This document shows positions 6,461-10,206 of a DNA stretch of 10,206 nt, one piece after another. The stretch lies in contig JABMRN010000347.1 in NCBI GenBank assembly GCA_013202515.1, positions 1 to 10,206 on the forward strand, given 5' to 3'. Within the stretch, counting starts at the first letter, position 1. Every line of letters starts with the position of its first letter. The position numbers were made by a program, and so were the translations under genes. The notes below the pieces were generated by a model. That model was not told the origin of the DNA. It searched no databases and was given only the letters and a program-made list of their open reading frames with translations. The DNA is from Candidatus Omnitrophota bacterium (GTDB lineage Bacteria; Omnitrophota; Gorgyraeia; JABMRN01).

Positions 6461-7474
6461 ATGATAAAAGACGCTTTTACAAAAGTAAAAAGAGGAGAAA
6501 ATCTGTCCCGAAGCCAAGTGGAGGGCGTTTTTACTGATATCATGACAGGTAAGGCAGATACAGATAGCATCGCGTCGTTTCTTCTGGCTTTAAAAGAAAA
6601 AGGCGAAACTATCGAAGAGATTACAGGTGCTGCCCTCATCATGCGTAAATTCGCAGAAAAAATAAAACCCAATCGCAATGATTTGATTGATACCTGTGGT
6701 ACAGGCGGTGATTGTCAGGGGACATTTAATATTTCTACAGTTAGCGCTTTAGTCTGTGCGGGTGCCGGATGCGCTGTTGCAAAACACGGTAATAAATCCG
6801 TTTCGTCAAAATGTGGTTCAGCAAATCTCTTGGAGGAGTTAGGCGTTAATATAAATGTTGATAAAGACATTGTTTTGCGTTCTATAGATGCGATAGGGAT
6901 AGGTTTTTTGTTTGCTCCTAATTTTCATCCGGCAATGAGATATGCAATGGCAGCGCGTGGGAAAATAAAGACAAGAACGGTTTTTAATATATTAGGCCCG
7001 CTTACGAATCCTGCTGGTGCAAAAAGACAAGTTATAGGAGTTTTCGATAAAGAACTTCTAGGTGTTCTTGCAAAGGTTTTAAAAAATCTGGGTTTAACCC
7101 GTGCGATGATTGTTCATGGAAGAGACGGATTAGATGAGGTCACAGTCCAAACGATTACCGATATAGCAGAGCTTGAAGACGGTAATGTAAAGTTCTACGA
7201 ACTTGATCCAGCTAAGTATAAAATTAAGCTATGCAGAAAAGAAGATCTTTTGGGGGGAGAGCCATCGGAAAACGCTAAGATTGCTATGAAGATATTGCGT
7301 GGTGAAAAAGGCCCCAAGAGGTCTGCGGTTTTACTTAACGCAGGTTGTGCGATTTACATTGCGGGCATAGCAAACGATATTGAAGAGGGGGTTAAAAGAG
7401 CAGAAGAATCCATAGATTCAGGAAAGGCATTGAGCAAGCTTGAGGAATTGAAAAAAATAACGAACGCAAAGTAG
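6461..7474 (+). CDS. trpD: Anthranilate phosphoribosyltransferase TrpD
   Basis: Transfers the phosphoribosyl group of PRPP to anthranilate, giving phosphoribosyl anthranilate. The 337-residue protein has the standard TrpD fold order: a helical N-terminal region, then DTCGTGGDCQGTFNIST (77-93) with the glycine-rich PRPP loop, KHGNKSVSSKCGSAN (108-122), FAPNFHPAMRYA (151-162), NILGPLTNPA (176-185) and the metal-binding Asp225-Glu226 in GRDGLDEV (220-227). All expected catalytic and PRPP-binding segments are present. It abuts trpG with no gap; GGAG at 6448-6451 inside trpG is a plausible Shine-Dalgarno site, 9 nt from the ATG. It is not fused to TrpG, unlike the enterobacterial protein. trpC follows after 12 nt. 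Confidence 0.97.
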   Translation: MIKDAFTKVKRGENLSRSQVEGVFTDIMTGKADTDSIASFLLALKEKGETIEEITGAALIMRKFAEKIKPNRNDLIDTCGTGGDCQGTFNISTVSALVCAGAGCAVAKHGNKSVSSKCGSANLLEELGVNINVDKDIVLRSIDAIGIGFLFAPNFHPAMRYAMAARGKIKTRTVFNILGPLTNPAGAKRQVIGVFDKELLGVLAKVLKNLGLTRAMIVHGRDGLDEVTVQTITDIAELEDGNVKFYELDPAKYKIKLCRKEDLLGGEPSENAKIAMKILRGEKGPKRSAVLLNAGCAIYIAGIANDIEEGVKRAEESIDSGKALSKLEELKKITNAK

Positions 7475-7486
7475 CGGGACGGTATT

Positions 7487-8263
7487 ATGATACTTTCAAA
7501 AATTATCCAGGAAAAAAGAAAAGTAGTCGAGGCAGCAAAAATGAACTTGTCTATGAAGGAGTTAATGGAAAAGGTCTCGAGGCTATGCATAAAAAGTTCT
7601 TTTAAGAAAAACATTTCCAGGCCCCATCATATCAATTTGATAGCCGAATTAAAAAAGGCATCGCCGCTAAAGGGAATCATAAGAGGCGACTTTAACCCAA
7701 CACAAATTGCCGTCACCTACCAGGCGCAGGGCGCCGGTGCCGTATCGGTGATTACTGATGAGAGATTTTTTGAAGGAAGGATTGAATATTTGAAAGAAGT
7801 AAAGGATAGGGTCACGATACCAATTTTGAGAAAAGATTTTATAATCGATGAATATCAGGTTTATGAATCAGCCTTGTGGAATTCGGACGCGATACTCTTA
7901 ATAGCCGATATCCTGACAGAAGAGGAGATGAGGAGATTTATTAATTTATCTAAGGAACTCGGGATGGATACACTTTGCGAGGTTCATAACGAAGAAGATA
8001 TCCATAAATGCATTGAAGCAGGTGCGCAGATTATAGGGATAAATAACCGTGATCTACATAGTTTCAAGGTAGATATAAATACAACAAAGCGCTTAATACG
8101 CTTTATTCCAGATTCCAAAGTAAAGGTTTCAGAAAGCGGCATAAGAACATATGAAGACGTTATGTTCATGAAAAGCCTGGGAATTAATGCCGTATTGATT
8201 GGCGAGGTTTTCATGGAAGCCGCTGATATTGCCGCTAAGATAAGGGAGATGTTTAGATATTAA
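7487..8263 (+). CDS. trpC: Indole-3-glycerol phosphate synthase TrpC
   Basis: Closes the indole ring, converting CdRP to indole-3-glycerol phosphate with loss of carbon dioxide and water. The TIM-barrel product has 258 residues, the normal length of the monofunctional enzyme. By alignment with the Sulfolobus enzyme, the active-site residues Glu54 and Lys56 (IAELKKASP), Lys116 (LRKDFIIDEYQV), Glu165 (CEVHNEED), Asn186 (GINNRDL), and Glu216 and Ser217 (VSESGI) are all in place with consistent spacing. One mild departure is Leu62 where the motif usually reads SPSKG. It is not fused to TrpF, unlike in E. coli. The Shine-Dalgarno site is weak (GGGA at 7476-7479). The stop codon shares one base with the trpF start (TAATG). 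Confidence 0.96.
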   Translation: MILSKIIQEKRKVVEAAKMNLSMKELMEKVSRLCIKSSFKKNISRPHHINLIAELKKASPLKGIIRGDFNPTQIAVTYQAQGAGAVSVITDERFFEGRIEYLKEVKDRVTIPILRKDFIIDEYQVYESALWNSDAILLIADILTEEEMRRFINLSKELGMDTLCEVHNEEDIHKCIEAGAQIIGINNRDLHSFKVDINTTKRLIRFIPDSKVKVSESGIRTYEDVMFMKSLGINAVLIGEVFMEAADIAAKIREMFRY

Positions 8264-8904
8264 TGGCTAAAGTAAAGATCTGTGGGTTAACGAATATAAA
8301 AGATGCAGAAAAGGCTGAAGGATTGGGAGCAGATTACCTTGGCTTCATCTTCTTTGATAACAGCCCGCGTTTCATACCGCCGGATGAAATTAAGCGAATA
8401 ATCGAAAGTCTCCATGGGCAGTCTAAAAAAGTTGGGCTTTTTCTTGATCAAGATATTAATTTTGTAAGAAGTCAGGCAGGAACATGCAAGTTAGATGTGG
8501 TTCAACTTCATGGCACGGAAAGCCCGGGATATGTGGGTGAACTCAAAAAAGATTTTACGGTCATAAAGACGTTCAGATTAAAAGAGGGGTTTGATTTTAA
8601 TGTGCTCAGGTCGTATGAAGCAGCTGATTTTTATCTTTTTGACACCTTCGTTAAAGGCGTCGCTGGAGGAACGGGTATTCCATTTGACTGGGGGCTTCTT
8701 GAAGGAAAGAGCTTTGATAAGCCTATGTTTCTTGCAGGTGGGCTTAATCCCGATAACGTAAGGCATGCAATAGACAGGGTCCGGCCTTTTGTCGTGGATG
8801 TTGCAAGCGGGGTTGAAAAAATGCCAGGCAAGAAAGACCATATTCTTTTAGAGAAATTCATCAAGATAGCAAAAACAGAATATTCGAACAATAACAGTAA
8901 ATGA
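8263..8904 (+). CDS. trpF: Phosphoribosylanthranilate isomerase TrpF
   Basis: Performs the Amadori rearrangement of phosphoribosyl anthranilate to CdRP, the substrate of TrpC. The 213-residue TIM barrel has the general base Cys7 in VKICGLTN (4-11), QLHG (81-84), the general acid Asp127 in FDTFVKGVAGGTG (126-138), the phosphate motif LAGGLNPDNV (157-166), and DVASGVE (179-185) followed by PGKKD. A short asparagine-rich tail (207-213) looks unstructured. It overlaps trpC by one base with no clear Shine-Dalgarno site of its own, so translation is likely coupled to trpC termination. Its presence beside a separate hisA means each isomerase serves its own pathway. Confidence 0.96.
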   Translation: MAKVKICGLTNIKDAEKAEGLGADYLGFIFFDNSPRFIPPDEIKRIIESLHGQSKKVGLFLDQDINFVRSQAGTCKLDVVQLHGTESPGYVGELKKDFTVIKTFRLKEGFDFNVLRSYEAADFYLFDTFVKGVAGGTGIPFDWGLLEGKSFDKPMFLAGGLNPDNVRHAIDRVRPFVVDVASGVEKMPGKKDHILLEKFIKIAKTEYSNNNSK

Positions 8905-8908
8905 GGAG
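8904..8908 (+). promoter_or_regulatory. Shine-Dalgarno site of trpB
   Basis: AGGAG starts on the last base of the trpF stop and lies 6 nt before the trpB ATG at 8915. An ATG at 8901 spans the trpF stop but reads in another frame and is not used for trpB. Confidence 0.75.
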
Positions 8909-8914
8909 TTAACT

Positions 8915-10096
8915 ATGTTACCTGATAAGAGAGGTTATTTTAAAGAGTTCGGAGGAAAATTTGTGCCAGAAACTCTCATGCATGCGCTAGATGAATTGGA
9001 GCGTGCATTTAATAAAGCAATCCATAACCAGCAGTACAGGAAAAGCCTAAATTATTACTTGAAAGAGTACGCTGGTAGACCAACGCCTCTTTATTATGCC
9101 AAGCGTCTTTCAGAAAAACTAAAGGGTGCAAAGATATATTTGAAGAGGGAAGACCTTGCGCATACCGGCGCTCATAAAATAAACAACACCCTGGCCCAGG
9201 GGCTTCTGGCTAAGAAAATGGGCAAGAGCCGCATAATCGCTGAAACAGGTGCGGGCCAGCACGGCGTTGCAACCGCAACAGTCGGGGCGTTGTTTGGTTT
9301 TAAATGCGACGTATATATGGGCACAGAGGATATAAAAAGACAGGCCCTTAATGTATACCGCATGAAATTACTAGGGGCCCGTGTCATTCCTGTGGAAAGC
9401 GGTTCAAAAACCCTTAAAGATGCAACAAATGAAGCAATAAGGGATTGGGTTACGAATGTGAGAACAACACACTATATAATCGGTTCAGTTGTTGGGCCAC
9501 ACCCGTATCCTTTGATGGTGAGAGAATTTCAATCGGTGATAGGCAAGGAGACGAAAGAGCAAATAAGGAAAGCTGAAGGAAGATTGCCTAATTATTTAAT
9601 TGCCTGTGTGGGTGGGGGAAGTAACGCAATAGGCATGTTTCATCCCTTCTATGGAGATAAAAAGGTTAAGTTCATTGGCGTTGAGGCCGCAGGACACAGT
9701 ATCGCAAGTGGAAAACATGCTGCTACCCTTTTAAAGGGGGGAGTAGGAGTTCTCCACGGATCTAAGAGCTATCTCCTACAAACAAAAGGCGGGCAGATAA
9801 AGGTCGCTCATTCTATATCCGCAGGGCTAGATTATCCGGGTGTGGGTCCGGAACATTCGTACTATAAAAGAACCGGAAGGGCCGAATATTTTGCTGTCAC
9901 GGATTCACAGGCGTTAGCAGGATTTCAGCTTTTGTCCGAGACAGAAGGTATTATACCGGCCCTAGAGACGGCACACGCAATTTTCTACGTCTCAAAATTA
10001 GCCGGGAGACTCAAGAAAAAAGACATCATTATCTTATGTCTTTCCGGAAGGGGCGATAAGGATCTTGATATAGTGAAGAAGGTGCTATATGAATAG
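8915..10096 (+). CDS. trpB: Tryptophan synthase beta subunit TrpB
   Basis: PLP enzyme that condenses indole, channelled from TrpA, with L-serine to give tryptophan. The 393-residue protein is the TrpB1 type that pairs with TrpA, not the longer stand-alone TrpB2. Features in order: GYFKEFGGKFVPETL (7-21), RPTPLYYA (55-62), LKREDLAHTGAHKINN (76-91) with the PLP-binding Lys88, AETGAGQHG (109-117) with catalytic Glu110, GTEDIKRQALNVYRMKLLGA (136-155), the phosphate loop CVGGGSNAIG (231-240), PGVGPEHSY (308-316) and the cofactor-side serine Ser377 in LSGRGDKD (375-382). Positions match Salmonella TrpB almost residue for residue. It overlaps trpA by 8 nt, which fits the production of a 1:1 alpha-beta complex. 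Confidence 0.98.
   Translation: MLPDKRGYFKEFGGKFVPETLMHALDELERAFNKAIHNQQYRKSLNYYLKEYAGRPTPLYYAKRLSEKLKGAKIYLKREDLAHTGAHKINNTLAQGLLAKKMGKSRIIAETGAGQHGVATATVGALFGFKCDVYMGTEDIKRQALNVYRMKLLGARVIPVESGSKTLKDATNEAIRDWVTNVRTTHYIIGSVVGPHPYPLMVREFQSVIGKETKEQIRKAEGRLPNYLIACVGGGSNAIGMFHPFYGDKKVKFIGVEAAGHSIASGKHAATLLKGGVGVLHGSKSYLLQTKGGQIKVAHSISAGLDYPGVGPEHSYYKRTGRAEYFAVTDSQALAGFQLLSETEGIIPALETAHAIFYVSKLAGRLKKKDIIILCLSGRGDKDLDIVKKVLYE
10079..10082 (+). promoter_or_regulatory. Shine-Dalgarno site of trpA within trpB
   Basis: AAGG, in the purine run GAAGAAGG near the 3' end of trpB, lies 6 nt before the ATG at 10089 and supports that overlapping start for trpA. Confidence 0.55.
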
Positions 10097-10206
10097 AATT
10101 GATACGAAGTTCGCAGAATTAAAAAGAAAAAAGAAAAAGGCGTTTATTGCTTACATTACCGTTGGCGACCCGGACTTAAAGACAACATACAAAATTGTGC
10201 TAGAGC
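10089..10206 (+). CDS. trpA: Tryptophan synthase alpha subunit TrpA, 5' part only
   Basis: The alpha subunit cleaves indole-3-glycerol phosphate to indole and glyceraldehyde 3-phosphate and passes indole to TrpB. Only the first 39 codons are in the window; the frame is still open at the last base. The translation begins MNRIDTKFAELKRKKKKAF, then AYITVGDPDL (21-30), which matches the TrpA N-terminal helix and first barrel strand, where the family reads F.TLGDP. The catalytic Glu and Asp (49 and 60 in E. coli) lie beyond the window. It starts 8 nt before the end of trpB. The run of basic residues at 12-17 is stronger than usual but lies in a surface helix. The gene is cut by the window edge, not broken. 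Confidence 0.93.
   Translation, partial: MNRIDTKFAELKRKKKKAFIAYITVGDPDLKTTYKIVLE

Larger units (their letters stand above)
18..10206 (+). other. his-trp superoperon (hisDBHAFI-trpEGDCFBA)
   Basis: Thirteen co-oriented genes follow one another with gaps of 25, 4, -4, 12, 10, -23, 11, 0, 12, -1, 10 and -8 nt. No hairpin followed by a T-run, and no intergenic space large enough for a promoter, is visible between them. This is what one long polycistronic transcript looks like. Inference: histidine and tryptophan synthesis are co-transcribed, with the controlling promoter upstream of base 1 and the end downstream of base 10206. Internal promoters inside coding sequence cannot be excluded by eye. 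Confidence 0.85.

Noticed and set aside
10089..10206. trpA as a truncated pseudogene
   Set aside because: The frame is open to the last base of the window; the gene is simply cut by the window edge.

Overview
The window holds thirteen tightly packed genes on the + strand: the core of a histidine biosynthesis operon (hisD-hisB-hisH-hisA-hisF-hisI) followed directly by a complete tryptophan pathway (trpE-trpG-trpD-trpC-trpF-trpB and the first 39 codons of trpA). Every gene is recognisable from family motifs. Gaps range from -23 to +25 nt, so there is almost no non-coding DNA and no stretch over 300 bases without a gene. I see no tRNA, rRNA, CRISPR array, insertion sequence, repeat, terminator or internal regulatory leader.

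The organism is a bacterium using the standard bacterial code: all starts are ATG, and TAA, TAG and TGA all occur as stops. Base composition is moderately AT-rich by eye. The trp order EGDCFBA is the common bacterial one. HisD, HisB and HisI each depart somewhat from textbook sequences, which would fit a less-studied or uncultivated lineage. An Omnitrophota-like or PVC-neighbouring bacterium is my low-confidence guess, not something the sequence proves.

Region 1 (1-4429): hisB, hisH, hisA, hisF and hisI encode the middle steps of the pathway, from PR-AMP to imidazole-acetol phosphate, and hisD encodes the two final oxidations. hisG, hisE, hisC and a histidinol-phosphate phosphatase are not in the window. 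HisI is a single-domain protein and HisB lacks the phosphatase domain. HisH and HisF together form the IGP synthase that joins histidine and purine metabolism through AICAR.

Region 2 (4407-10206): trpE and trpG encode anthranilate synthase, trpD, trpC and trpF convert anthranilate to indole-3-glycerol phosphate, and trpB and trpA encode tryptophan synthase. trpE starts inside the last codons of hisI. There is therefore no room for a trp promoter-operator, attenuator or T-box directly before trpE, and the two pathways probably share a transcript. hisA and trpF are separate genes, so no bifunctional PriA-type isomerase is needed.

I found no new biological system here. The points worth a second look are the his-trp junction, a compact HisD, a divergent HisB with a lysine-rich N-terminal extension and internal Shine-Dalgarno-like site, and altered metal-ligand positions in HisI.
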